A DNA stretch of 64,000 nucleotides from Trichopria drosophilae (lineage: Eukaryota > Arthropoda > Insecta > Hymenoptera > Diapriidae): the NCBI GenBank assembly GCA_030407085.1, contig CM059586.1, forward strand, positions 105,289,501 to 105,353,500, written 5' to 3'. Under the pieces are notes generated by a model. The model did not search any database. It was not told the origin of the DNA and saw only the letters and a program-made list of their open reading frames with translations. Of the stretch, positions 45,101 through 55,799 are shown one piece after another; positions within the stretch are counted from its first letter, which is position 1; each line of letters begins with the position of its first letter. The translations under genes were made by a program, and so were the position numbers.

Positions 45101-48100
45101 TTTTATCTTACCCAACTGTGTGGATTTCGAAATGAAATGTTTTTTTAATTTTCTGGAAGTTAAAATTCACAAGTTATGAGCATTTTATGAGTATTTATGT
45201 CGAATTTAGTTCGGACATTAAGATTAACGAAATATTCTTTAAAAAATGTAAGCATTTTCATAAGACCGAGTAATCATAACTAGTCGGATTTATCTCGTTA
45301 CAAATTGCAGGTTACAATATTTAAACAAAATTTTCAGTAGTTCATACCAAAATTCACGAAAAGATAAAATATTTTTGAGATAAATATTAAAAAAATAGAA
45401 TATAATCAATTAAATATTGCACAGATAAGTTCATAAATATTTCGTGACACGTAATTAACAGATAATTAAATTTTGCACAAAATTTGTAAGCTTGAAAAAT
45501 AGTACAATTGCCCGATACCAATGATAAAAGCAGTTTACAAGTGATGCAAGTGGCTTAAAAGGTTTCCCGTGTTGCCGACGAATTTTGTTGGAGTTTAACG
45601 TACGCTAAATTTCTGACATTGACATTAACGAGTTGCCAGTTTCAAGAGTAAACACTTGACGAGATACACAATGAATTAAACTGAAATCTGAATAACTAGC
45701 TGAGTTATTCTCCACGAAGTATTATAGTTTTAACCGCCCACGAAAGCTCGATTAATATTCATTACTGTAATCTATAATTTATGTACGAAAATGTTATTTC
45801 TACTATTGTCGAAATATCATTAAACATGTTTATCTTAAATAACGTTTTAACGCTCCAATCGTATATAATAAACTCTTGGAATTAAATACTTGGAATGTGA
45901 ATTATTTGAAACACTACGCATGGAACATAAAATTGGGGTCTATTAATTAATCAATTTAATCAAGATCAATTAATTATTGAAAATGTTGTCAACGAGTCAA
46001 TTAGTCAAGAACTAGACTAGTGAATTTGTACAATTTTACCTTTTATTAATCAAAATGAAGATTTATTGAAATGGTGACCAACTTTTGTTTGTTGAATTAA
46101 AATTTTTTAATCGATACTAATTTACCTAACTTTTTAAGGACTGGAAACCTATTTTTTGTTATCAACTTTTATTGCTGTATTTTTTATACAAGTGCCTAGA
46201 AAAAAATTCTTCGTATACCTTTTTTGACAGTTTTGAAAGTTGCTGTCATAAAAATACTTCATTTTGAGTTGTCGCAGATTTGTAGTCAACGACCTTAAAA
46301 AAACCCTTGTAACAAGTTTTAAAACAGTACGATAAATTAAAAAAATCTCGTCCGCCATTTTGGATCCACCATTTTGAATTTTTTAAACCTAATTCCAGCT
46401 TTATCATTAGTAACCTTAAAATCTCTGAATAAGCAGTTTCAAAAGAGTTCGATAAATTTTTAATATCTCGTCCGCCATATTGGATCCACCATTTTAGATT
46501 TTTGAAATCTGACATATTCGTGTCCAGTGACCCAGAAACTAAAATATTTCACAATAAAAAAGTGTAACTGAAACATTCTCCATAAATTAGAAAAAGATTT
46601 TTAATTTTTTAATTTCCTTTTTTAATTCATTCAATTTTTAAATTAACGTTTTAGGCTAAGAACAAAATTAGCTATTTGGAGAGGGTTTCTAAATGTCGGT
46701 TACTTGAAGTTAATAATAGCACATTGTGCAACTAGGGAGCAAAATAGGTGTTTGACCCCCGTGCAAAGTGAGTAAATACTATACTCTTTTATTGCACATA
46801 CAATTTTCTCATACAAGCCCGTGTTATTCTGATCTCGAGGTGTATAGAGCAGTTGGTAAGAAACTTAGTTTGCTTCCTAGGGAGAGAATGTGCTATTTTG
46901 TTCCCGCTCAGAAGAGGAGCAAAAAAATACTACTGTTAAGATTTTCTGTATCTACTTATATTACATTATTTTACGATTTCAAAAATGCATATTAACGTTT
47001 TCATTCATGTTTTTTATTTGACTTATTTGTCGTCATCAATCAGTTTTATCTTGTACATTCAGTGGACGTCACTGAATTTATATAAATTTAAACAGCATTT
47101 AATCCAGAATTAATATTTATTTTCACAACGTTTTAAAAATAAAAATTGTAATTTTTCTTGTAATTTGTAAAAATAAATCTTTTTTAGACAAAAATATTTC
47201 TGTCATGACTCAACATTGATTGTCCCTTTATAATTAAGTATTTTTTATTATTCTTTTATACTAAATAAATATTATATTGTTTGAAAGAACAATCTTATGG
47301 AATTTTATTGATTATCATCTTCAATGAAAATATGTCCAAAGTAAAGGTAAAAAATGTATTAAACGCCTTCGTAAAATTTAATATATTCTCTTTTTAAACC
47401 ATTTACTAACATCGGTTTAATATGTTTTATTAAAAATAGTTCGGATATTTACTTTCAGTCATCATCTGTCGTTCGCGTGAATAATTGCGTTGTTTATACG
47501 CGTGTAGCTGAAATCGATAATGGCGTTTAATTAAGTTCTTGCAAATTTGCATTTTATTTTTCCGAGCATTTTCACGCTACAATCTTCTACGATCCATTAA
47601 TGGTTCGATGAAGTAAATACAAATTTATTGTTTTTAAAACTATTAATAGAACAACAGATTGTTTATGTTTATGCATTGCTTCTTTTCGATGTACACGCAA
47701 TAATTGAGGATTTGGTCCAAGTACAATGTAGATATTTGTTAAAAGAAAATAAAAACTAAAATTATTAACGTAAATTCTTAAGATTCATGTCCAATTATAA
47801 GTAAATACTTTTCACATAACTTCTTATGGATGTAAAAGTCATTTTATTGAAAAATAATGTTGATTTTATCGACGGAAATAGACTCTTAATTGTATCTTTA
47901 TTAATAAAATACAACCAACTATTCCTAGTAAAAATACAATCGTGTAATTTACGTTTATTATACATAAGTGTGATTTAAAATGGTTTAAGTATATGATATA
48001 ATCGTTTATAACACGAGAACAAAGATAAAACGGACCGAAATGTAATTTTTTGGCGTATTTTGAACGATACACACATGTGTCCCCTTTTGGGCGCCAAATG

Positions 48101-51100
48101 ACCAAACTATGACCGTAACAACGCCATAATACATTATCATATCGATTTAGATGTTCATGTTTATTCTTCAATAGTAATTCTTTTATTAAAAAAGTGTACA
48201 GTAATATTTTGTTATTAATAAAGTTAAGAGGACATTTTTCTGAAGGGTCCTCATAATTTTTACAGCAGCGAACTACATTGCAGTTAATTAGTATTGTTTT
48301 GTACACTATAAATTTTTCCTATAAAGGAAAACAAAAAGAAATTATCTCCAGAAAGAGGCAATTATATTTCCAACTGCGTATCTTTTGACACGATTCACGA
48401 ACAGTCGGACCATAAAACAGTAGCCGGCCACTTTTTACGTCAAAGCAGGAAGGAAGGGTGCTGACGTAGCCATTACCTTCGTTAGTTTTTTTTTTTTTTT
48501 TGTTGATGCTTTTCCCTCGGGTATCCCAAAGGTAGCAAAAACTATCGTTGTCGCTTCTCGTGGTCTCTCCTTGTTTCCGACCACGTAAATAAGCCCGGTA
48601 CAAACAAAACCTTTATTTTCAAACAGCCAGCGATATTACGTATGGGGATTTCTTTGGAACGCATCCCACGTTTACTTGAACGATCTTTTCGTGAAATGAA
48701 AATTTACGAGGACATTTGTTGGTAATTTCTCGGTTAATGATGCTTTGAGTGATTGGTTGAGTTGGCCATTCATTTGTACACAAATTATTGACATTCATTA
48801 TTTTTTTAAGAATAATTTTAATATCGATAATACCTAAAACTTTCAGCAAGGTTTTACGAATCCAGATGTAAGACAGTGAAAAATATAGCAATTTTTACAT
48901 TCTACTAATATAAAATAAAAAAAAAACATTATGATGCACTGGGAGCAATTTTGTTACAATTCATCTCGACTAAATTTTCAACAGTGTTATTCTGTACATA
49001 TAATAAAACATTAGTTTAATTTGGTTTAGTTCTACCGAATTAGACTCTGTCCTGCGGTGCGTACGTTGTCAGTAGTAACATTCGATCATAGTAAGACATC
49101 TCAGGTAAGTCGTTTTTTAATTTTTTTTTGCGTTTTCACTACGCGATTGGACTTGTACTTTTATTATATGTTATAAATTCTGAGTAACAGAATATAAGAA
49201 TTTTAGCAACAATAAGCACGTACATGTCAATTTGCCATTTTTTTTTTTTACGACACTTCTTATCGACAATGTAGCTATCCAATATTTTTTATTCGATTGT
49301 TTCTCGTAAATGAAAATAGTTCAATAAAACCTTTTCTTCTAGAACATCATATTGGCCATAAACGAAAAATGGAAACGTATCACAGGTATCCCATGATATT
49401 ATTAACTTATTACTTGTACGAAGAAGAAGGAAGAAAGCATCTCGTTTTCTGATTAATATAAAATAAACAGCTTCAAAATATCAAAGGCGAATCTAACTAG
49501 GTAGGCAAGTTCCCTTTAAAAGCATTCCAGAGTGTACAGTCTCCTTGTCTCCAAGCGCCTGTGGTTGTCGAGAAATTCATCTTTGTTGGTAAACTAAAAT
49601 AATTGTTTTCGACTTATTCCGCTTCTGTGAAGTAGCGGTGAAGTTTTAATTGGTTGATACCACTTAACTTGCGAGATTTTGATTTGTTGCACTTTGAGTA
49701 GTTCTATATTTGTATAAAGCTTCTATTTAATGGCAAGCTGTGAAATTAATACTACCTAACAAACACTTGTGGTCCATTTTTAAATCTTCAACTTAATAAT
49801 CTTGAAGATTTTTCATTTCAATGCGATTCACATTCTTATGCCAACACTTTTAGCCAGTTATTTATAAGATGGTTTTCAGAAACATCAACGTTTGCGTCGA
49901 GTAAATGACAAAATTTAAATAAGTGTATGAAACAAGATTTAATTCACTTAAAAGTTCACTATCGCGTAATCCGGCACCATTTGAAGCAAAAACCGGAAAT
50001 AAATCTTCCAGGCGTTAAAAACGAGGAGATGCCCGCTGCCTCGAGTTACACTCGGAGCGCGAATTAAAAAATTTTAATCAGCAAAATTGCAGATTCAAAA
50101 AGCAGTTGTAAGAGGCGACAACAACTTTCCGCTTATTACGATTTGCAAAAGATTGATGAACACGCGATCTTTGACGTTGCAATATTGTTTGCGTGCTACG
50201 CGGCAACATGGTGTTTTATTTACGAGGACTAGACCAAATGTTTCTTCTCTTTCTATTTGCCCCAAGTCGACAAAGATGAAGTGATTATTTGGTCTAGTTT
50301 TCGGAACTCTCTTCTAATCCTCTCCGTACTAGTTCTCCGGGCGTGAACTAACTTTCAACATAAGTCAGTACATATTACGTGACAGAAAAATCACCAAACA
50401 TCTACTCTACATTTCAAGTAGACTACTTATTGTGTAACTCTAAGTATTCTATTACTTCATATTCTTCTGATTTTATGTTCTCGAATTGAAAAATAAATAC
50501 AGAATATAGAAATAAGTTAAGAATTTACAAGTAATGCAAATTCAAGTTCACTAGTTTGATTCTTCAGATCCGGAAGATGTCCGGTTATCCATACTAGATG
50601 TTACTACTTAAGATCATTTACGAGGAGTCGTAAGTAATATAATTCCATTATACAGACTGGGATCTTGGCGTAGTGCAATATTTATTACTGAACTTATTTG
50701 ATTAGTTAGTGATAAGGGTAATGATAACATAAATTTAATATGCAGACTAGGATTTTGGATATTAGTAATTAAATGCAGCGGCAAATATCTGTAAGTAGTA
50801 ACGACTGACATGGTCAGACGCTACGTTTAAAAGAATTTGTTTAGTTTCACAGTACAGAATAAAATGTATAGATTAAAGCTAATTAGACTTTTAATATTCT
50901 TACCTAAGTGGATCCTTGATATGGATGTATCGATCTAGGGATATGGCGCAGAGGTTGAGGATGGAAGCTGTGCTGCACATGACATCGAAAGCGATCCACG
51001 TGTCGCAGAAGCTCGATCCGAAGACCCAGTAACCGAGGAGGTCGTTGATACCCGCAAAGGTCATCACGAGACATCCTACAAAGAGGTCAGCAATAGCCAG

Positions 51101-51812
51101 CGAGGCCAAAAACAGGTTGCCGATCCTCCGGAGGCCGCGATCGGTATAGATCGCCACACAGACCAAAACGTTGCCGGCGACCGACAGGAATATCAGGATG
51201 AACAACAGGAAGCCTGCTCCAGATGCAAAACGAATTAACTTATGCAATCTGTCAAGGAAAAACATAACCTCCCCCCTCGAAGTAACCAAAAATGTTATAA
51301 AATTGCGGAAGCAACCGAAATTAGCTTTTCGTACATTTCCGGTACGGAAGAAAAAAAATGTTCTCTCGCATATTACGGAAAATTTCTATTTGTGCTCCTA
51401 TATACTTCGTTCTTTTCTTTCGATTCTATTGAAAGATATTACTGCCGGAACGTTCAGTAAAGGAAAAGCGTTGAGATGTAACTTTTGCCGCGGGATTAAA
51501 GGGCGAATTCTTTTGGTGGAATTCGCCTTATACCTCGAACTCAACGGAAGCGGAGGGTGAGAGCGACGTTTGAATTAGGAAATGGAGAAAGAATTAGATA
51601 GGAGGCTTTAAAATAGAATTTCCAGGCGAGAACTTTCTATTTGATAGGCTACTTCGAGGGGCGATCGATCAAAAGTACAGAAAATTCAACGAACCAACTA
51701 TAAGCATCGACAGTAGCGAGATGTCCTCCCCAGGCAGATCATCCCTGTCTGTCAAGTTACCCTGCAACAACGAAAAGTTCGCGTCGTATATCAAGTTTAA
51801 AGTGAAATACAT
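36128..51812 (-). CDS. Dop1R1: Dopamine receptor 1, D1-like GPCR (Dop1/Dop1R1)
   Basis: A plasma-membrane receptor that couples dopamine to Gs/adenylyl cyclase in insect brain (learning, arousal). Exons on the minus strand: 51695 back to 51761 or 51812 (N-terminus), 51213-50904, 44220-44079, 40082-39693, 36412-36128 (TAA). Phases 1/2/0/0 are consistent and give about 397-414 residues. Visible: glycosylation sites NFS/NLT; TM1 [12 protein letters not shown]2 [12 protein letters not shown]3 with amine-binding Asp ([12 protein letters not shown]) and the DRY-type motif [15 protein letters not shown]4 [21 protein letters not shown]5 serines (SSCISFY); basic third loop; TM6 [11 protein letters not shown]7 NPIIY; C-terminus ending SAI, a PDZ-ligand-like tail. 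It is intact. The start is uncertain: either ATG at 51812, or an acceptor GTTGTTGCAG at 51764-51762 with an unseen upstream exon. Introns are 0.5, 6.7, 4.0 and 3.3 kb and hold TE debris. Confidence 0.95.
36540..36720. repeat. Dispersed 'GCCATATTGAATCC / ATTCGTATTCAGCGACCCC' repeat, two units
   Basis: Located in the last Dop1 intron. AATCTGACACCAAATTCGTA and CATATTGAATCCGACATTTTG repeat with a period of roughly 110-120 bp. Same family as at 6350-7540 and 46320-46540. Confidence 0.65.
36970..37130. mobile_element. 161-bp foldback MITE with TA target duplication
   Basis: GGGTAGATGTACCAATTACT is mirrored by AGTAATTGGTACAACTACCC; inner CCTATTACTGCG / CGCAGTAATAGG also pair. TA is on both sides (36968-36969, 37131-37132). 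Confidence 0.88.
37320..37765 (+). pseudogene. Degenerate LINE ORF2, post-RT and RNase H region
   Basis: Across broken frames the plus strand encodes [12 protein letters not shown] text, then [20 protein letters not shown] (family motif around TTPTAALEVL--LPPL), then [17 protein letters not shown], matching the start of a LINE-type RNase H domain (YTDGSK). Stops and frameshifts interrupt it. It lies in the last Dop1 intron, antisense to that gene. RNase H suggests an I/R1/LOA-type element rather than Jockey. Confidence 0.6.
37766..39145. other. Dop1 intron sequence without supported features
   Basis: No gene. A 92-codon minus-strand frame (38802-39080) is unrecognised; part of it overlaps the phrase AAAATAGGTGTTTGTTTCA, shared with the MITE at 35123. 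Confidence 0.35.
39146..39406. mobile_element. 261-bp pogo/Tigger-like MITE with TA target duplication
   Basis: The ends CAGTAGACCGTCGCTTATTT and the mirrored AACAAGCGACGGTCTACTG are flanked by TA (39144-39145, 39407-39408). The body has further short inverted pieces (TATTTGGCC). It lies in the last Dop1 intron. Confidence 0.9.
40160..41780. other. Dop1 intron sequence, no feature recognised
   Basis: Mixed composition, with a GC-richer part at 41040-41480. No splice-compatible exon of Dop1 and no repeat was identified. Confidence 0.35.
41850..41896. repeat. Hairpin GATGTTACTACTTAAG ... CTAAGTAGTAACATC
   Basis: Arms of 15-16 bp in the 4-kb Dop1 intron. The motif TTACTACTTA also forms the ends of the element at 50600-50802 and occurs near 39437, so it is a small repeat family of this locus. 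Confidence 0.7.
43375..43925. repeat. Three-unit tandem repeat of about 180-230 bp with CT-rich cores
   Basis: Units start at about 43378, 43602 and 43780 with GG-TTTTGAGCAAATC. Each continues with a (CT)n tract, ACAAGTACAT-TTTTTTT-TCGGAAA, ATCTATAAATATAA-TTAATTT and ATGCTAAACCATTCTCCTC-type text; the third unit lacks part of the middle. It lies in a Dop1 intron just downstream (minus-strand sense) of exon 44220-44079. Confidence 0.75.
44482..44515 (+). repeat. Degenerate TGAAGA-GAAA ribozyme-like motif
   Basis: TTGAAGACGAGGCACAAATG followed by ATCGAAATATCGG resembles the spacing of the core at 4235-4279, but the first C is T and the stem between the two halves pairs poorly. At best a decayed relative. 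Confidence 0.2.
46320..46540. repeat. Dispersed 'CGTCCGCCATATTGGATCCACCATTTT' repeat, two direct units
   Basis: Two units about 120 bp apart (about 46350 and 46470) in the 6.7-kb Dop1 intron. Each has CCGCCAT-TTGGATCCACC, an AAACCTAATTCC or AAATCTGACAT step and AGTAACC or AGTGACC. Same family as at 6350-7540 and 36540. Confidence 0.7.
46719..46893. mobile_element. MITE, 'GTGCAACTAGGGAGCAAAATAG' family, copy 2
   Basis: The left end GCACATTGTGCAACTAGGGA and right end TTCCTAGGGAGAGAATGTGC share inverted GCACATT and CTAGGGA/AGCAAA blocks. It is the reverse-orientation relative of 35123-35266. Confidence 0.75.
46900..47865. other. Dop1 intron sequence, AT-rich, nothing recognised
   Basis: No exon, RNA gene or clear repeat could be supported. 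Confidence 0.35.
47866..48306 (-). CDS. Unrecognised 146-codon open frame with C-terminal membrane segment
   Basis: The longest non-repeat frame inside a Dop1 intron, same strand as Dop1. The N-terminal part is Cys-rich ([19 protein letters not shown]). The middle has [19 protein letters not shown]. The end has a predicted hydrophobic helix ([18 protein letters not shown]) followed by basic residues, as in a small type-I-like membrane protein. No family is recognised. In such AT-rich DNA a chance frame of this length is uncommon but possible, and base use is not clearly coding-like. Confidence 0.25.
   Translation of the reverse strand: MYKTILINCNVVRCCKNYEDPSEKCPLNFINNKILLYTFLIKELLLKNKHEHLNRYDNVLWRCYGHSLVIWRPKGDTCVYRSKYAKKLHFGPFYLCSRVINDYIIYLNHFKSHLCIINVNYTIVFLLGIVGCILLIKIQLRVYFRR
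48619..48891 (-). CDS. Unrecognised 90-codon open frame with a Cys motif
   Basis: It ends with [20 protein letters not shown], which weakly resembles the C-terminal strand of cystine-knot cytokines of the IL-17 type (CP-SF--EKI-V-VGC-C); the second Cys of the usual C-x-C is missing. There is no signal peptide or upstream exon I can fit. It may be chance or a decayed exon. Confidence 0.15.
   Translation of the reverse strand: MLYFSLSYIWIRKTLLKVLGIIDIKIILKKIMNVNNLCTNEWPTQPITQSIINREITNKCPRKFSFHEKIVQVNVGCVPKKSPYVISLAV
48900..50599. other. Dop1 intron sequence without supported features
   Basis: Scattered short frames only. No repeat structure was recognised apart from the TAGTAAC motif near 49075. 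Confidence 0.35.
50600..50802. mobile_element. Small foldback/MITE, ends GTTACTACTTA / TAAGTAGTAAC
   Basis: 11-bp inverted ends about 200 bp apart. Two internal direct copies of ATACAGACTGGGAT / ATGCAGACTAGGAT lie at about 50651 and 50740. It sits just downstream (minus sense) of Dop1 exon 51213-50904. Confidence 0.6.
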
Positions 51813-52660
51813 TGGCGCAAGTACAAGGGAAGTAAACTTTTTCGGATGTGGGAATAAAGTTGGAAAGGATTTTATTTTCCCGCGTTTAAACTCGGAAATA
51901 GGAAGGACTTGAGAACATGTACGAAGTTCTAACACTACATTACAATCGGCGAACAGTGTGCATCTATGTATATACTTAAGCATGAAAATTAATATTTTAA
52001 GCAGTGAACATCTAAACACACATGCATACTAACTAACTTTCATAAATATCGTAAGCTCGCAACTTTTGCATATTGTTAATTACATGTTTTGAAAATTTAG
52101 GTGCTCGTTTCGTTTCTTGATTGTAAGATCTTGCCAAGAAAAATTTCTTACCTGAATTATGGATTGTCGTGTATTGGCATAGTTTACCAGTCAATAATTT
52201 TACGTATAAATCTACATATTCATAGCCAGTCTTCAAATGACGCAGTAGATAATAAGATTTTCGGAAATGTAAATGCTAAAATATCGCGATTTATAAGTCA
52301 CCCCTCCGGTACATTGTCGGAACATTGCTGAATTTTTTGAAGGAGTAACATTTTCCAAATTCGAATTCGCATATTTTTTTTAACTCGACGCAATCAGTTG
52401 AGGAGACAAGAGAGGTGTGGTTTTCGACGGATGTTGAATACTAATGTCCTAAAACGATCAAGGTTCTGTCATGTCTACTTGAGTTTCGCTTCAATTTTCA
52501 TTTTTGAAAAGGCAACAGAAAAGGTTTCGAGGTTTAAAATAAAAGGAAGATGTCCATGGGTCATTAATTCACTTTTCGCAAACGTGCATATTTAATTACG
52601 TTAAAAAATGATGTTTAATATTTTTTTACGCAGGCTGGAATTTTTAATTAAACAAATTTT
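51813..52660. other. Region upstream of the first recognised Dop1 coding exon
   Basis: Probably 5' UTR, intron or promoter of Dop1 on the minus strand. No further coding exon was identified and the transcription start is not visible. Confidence 0.35.
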
Positions 52661-52661
52661 A

Positions 52662-52735
52662 ATTTCAGTTGGTAGAGCATTCGACCGGCAATCGAAAGGT
52701 TCCAAGATCGTACTCTAGTGTCTATCGAATGTTTC
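52662..52735 (+). pseudogene. tRNA-like relic (tRNA pseudogene or SINE head)
   Basis: AGTTGGTAGAGCA (A-box-like D arm, 52669-52681), then an anticodon-arm-like hairpin TTCGA-CCGGCAA-TCGAA (anticodon would be GGC), then AAGGTTCCAAGATCG (B-box-like). The T-arm does not close properly and the acceptor stem is missing, so it is not a functional tRNA. Confidence 0.5.
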
Positions 52736-53519
52736 CTCCAAGTTGCCCATTATTTTTCGGATTTTTTCCCACATTTTCGTTTTTTTTTATATTTTTTTTA
52801 TAATTAACATCAGAAATGAGTATTTTTAACATTTTCTAGAAAAATGTTTATTAAAAAATGCCGCTGTTTGAGGATCCGAGTGATTCCAGCAGAGGGCGCT
52901 TAAAAATATTTTCCACCATTTTGGAAATGTTTAATTGAGTCAATTACCACCAGTGACATTAGCAGGGCATTAGCCGCGAAAATTAAAATTTGTTTAATTT
53001 AGAATTCCAAACTGTGTAAAATACAATTTAATATGAATCGTCTCTAGGCGAAAAAGGGCCATATGAAAAATGTTAAAAAATACGAGATGTGTGATTAAGT
53101 AAAAAATTATCGGAGCAGAGGAATCTATTATCAGAATTTCTGTACTTGTTTTTCATATGAATATGAATTGATATTTTCATCTGCCATATTAGATCCCGCT
53201 TAGCGACCACAAATAATAATCCATTAAATTTCTTGTCAGACTTTTGGCACATTTTTTAATCTTAGCAGTGAAAGATGGAGTATATAATTCAAAATTTTAT
53301 GAAATAATTATAAATGTAAGATAAAATGTATGATAATTGTTTACTTTTGATAAAATTATAGTGTTTCAAAAAACATTATTTTATTAATGACATTGATCCC
53401 TGCAAAGAAGATTTTACTAGCTGCTTATACCAATCATAATTCATTAACGGCATGTAAAAATTAAAAATAGAAATAAATTTTATTAAACAAGTAATGTAAA
53501 AAAGGCAAAATGGCGGGAA
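52736..53519. other. AT-rich intergenic interval
   Basis: No gene. A fragment of the GCCATATTAGATCC repeat family lies near 53180. The segment at 53460-53520 (AAATAGAAATAAATTTTATT) resembles the segment before the second satellite array (about 60415). Confidence 0.4.
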
Positions 53520-55740
53520 GGGGGAATGAAAAAAAGACTAAAAGACGAACAAATGGAAAGGCAGAAATATAAGAAGACAGACATACCAATAGGTATATAG
53601 GAAGACAAGCATAGAAAGACATAAATGCCGAAAGACAACGAGTCAGACATTAAGATAAATGAAAAATATGGAAAACAGGCTGGTATAGGGACAGTTAGAA
53701 AGACAGAGATAAAGCGTCGGAAAAATTCATAAGGGAAGAAAATACGGCAAAGATAAAATAAAAAGGCAGAAAAAAGACCGCAAACAGATGCATCGACGAA
53801 GTACTAAGGAGGAAAGATAAGAAGAGGGGGACAAAAAACTGTCAGGTCCAAAGACAGAAAGACAGAACCATGGGGGAAAAAGACAAACAGATGGAACAGC
53901 GTAAATTGGAAATAAGAAATGGCATAAAGATTAGAGATCAGGCTCACAAAAACAGAGAGACAGAAAGACAGAAATGCAAAAAATACATAGCACGATGTAG
54001 TAACAAAAAAAATATAAAAACGGCGAGATTGAAAGACAAAATGACAGAAAACCAGAAAGGAAGGTAGATGTAGAGATATTTAGAGTGTAATGTAAAGTCA
54101 TAAAAACGGAAATATGAAGGGATGAAGGAACAGGGAGTCTTGGACAGAAAGTCTGAATTGTAGGGGTAGCCATAAGACAGCGCGAAAGACATAGAGATTA
54201 AAAGACATACGATCAAAAAGATAACGAAATCGATTGTCAGATAGGTAGAGGCACAGGGAGATAAAAATAAAAACGGCAAAAATTAGAATTAGTACAGAAA
54301 TCAAGACATCGCAATGCAGAGAGCAAGATAGCAAGAAAGACAGAAATACAAAAAATATACAGCAAGTCATAAGAAAATAAACGCGGCGAGAGTAAAAGGC
54401 GAATCGATAGAATTCTGGAGAGAATGAATGGTAGATGGAGAGACAGACAGAAATGTAGAAAGACATAAAATCGCAAATATGGTGAGACGGACAGTCATAG
54501 AAATGGATAGGCAGAAAGTCTGAATTGTACAAAGACACAGAGTTAGGCACAAGAAGGCATTTTAGAAAAACGCAGATTGAAAGACAAACTGTCGTCAAGA
54601 TGACAAAGGGACAGAGTGTCAGAAAGACAGAAAGACGGAAAGACGGAAAGAAAGGCGGAGAGAGACGGAAAGACAGAAAGACGGAAGGACAGGCGGAGAG
54701 AGACAGAAAGAAAGGCAGAAAGACGGAAAGACGGAAAGACAGAAAGACGGAAAGACAGAAAGACGGAAAGACAGAAAGACGGAAAGACGGAAAGACGGAA
54801 AGACGGAAAGACAGAAAGATAGAAAGACAGAAAGACAGAAAGAAAGGCGGAAAGAGACAGATAGGCGGAGAGAGACAGAAAGAAAGGCGGAAAGGGACAG
54901 AAAGGCGGAGATAGACAGAAAGAAACGGCGGAGAGAGACGGAAAGAGACAGAAAGAAAGAAAGAAAGACAGAAAGAGAGAAAGGCAGAAAGAGAAAAAGA
55001 CAGAAAGACAGAAAGACGGAAAGACAGAGAGACAGAAAGACAGAAAGACAGAGAGACAGAGAGACAGAAAGACAGAGAGCCAGAAAGACAGAAAGACAGA
55101 AAGACAGAAAGAAAGGTGGAAAGAGACAGAAAGAAAGGCGGAGAGAGACGGAAAAAGACAGAAAGAAAGGCGGAGAAAGACGGAAAGAGACAGAAAGAAA
55201 GGCAGAAAGACGGAACGACGGAAAGATAGAAAAACAGAAAGACAGAAAGAAAGGCGGAAGAGACAGAAAGGCGGAGAGAGACAGAAAAAAGGCGGAAAGA
55301 GACAGAAAAGGCGGAGAGAGACAGAAAAGGCGGAGAGAGACAGAAAGACAGAAAGAGAAAAAGACAAAAAGATAGAAAGACAGAAAGGCGGAAAGACAGA
55401 AAGACAGAAAGACAGAAAGACGGAAAGACAGAAAGACAGAAAGACAGAAAGACAGAAAGACAGAAAGGCAGAAAGGCAGAAAGGCAGAAAGGCAGAAAGA
55501 CAGAAAGACAGAAAGGCAGAAAGGCAGAAAGACAGAAAGACAGAAAGGCAGAAAGGCAGAAAGGCAGAAAGACAGAAAGACAGAAAGACAGAAAGGCAGA
55601 AAGGCAGAAAGGCAGAAAGACAGAAAGACGGAAAGACAGAAAGACGGAAAGAGGGGCAGCGGAACGACAGAAATACAGAAAGAAAAACAGAATGGCGGAG
55701 AGAGACAGAAAGAGGCAGGAAGAGACAGAAAAACAGAAAT
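53520..55740. repeat. Satellite array 1: 8-bp AGACAGAA-type repeat, about 2.2 kb
   Basis: The plus strand is made of 8-bp units GACAGAAA with variants GACGGAAA, GGCAGAAA and GGCGGAAA. It is degenerate from 53520 to about 54600 and regular from 54600 to 55640. Because 3 x 8 = 24 and the unit contains no stop in several frames, long frames exist on both strands (for example 54098-55792 minus, Phe/Leu/Ser/Cys-rich). These are not genes. Confidence 0.95.
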
Positions 55741-55799
55741 AAGAACGGAAAGCTAGAAGATGGAAAAAAGAAAAGATGCATAAGAAACCCAAACAAAAT

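Noticed and set aside
48619..48891. An IL-17-like cytokine gene
   Set aside because: Only one C-terminal strand resembles the family, one key Cys is absent, and no signal peptide or further exon could be fitted; kept only as a weak observation.
52662..52735. Functional tRNA-Ala(GGC)
   Set aside because: D arm and anticodon arm can be drawn, but the T arm and acceptor stem do not form; treated as a relic.
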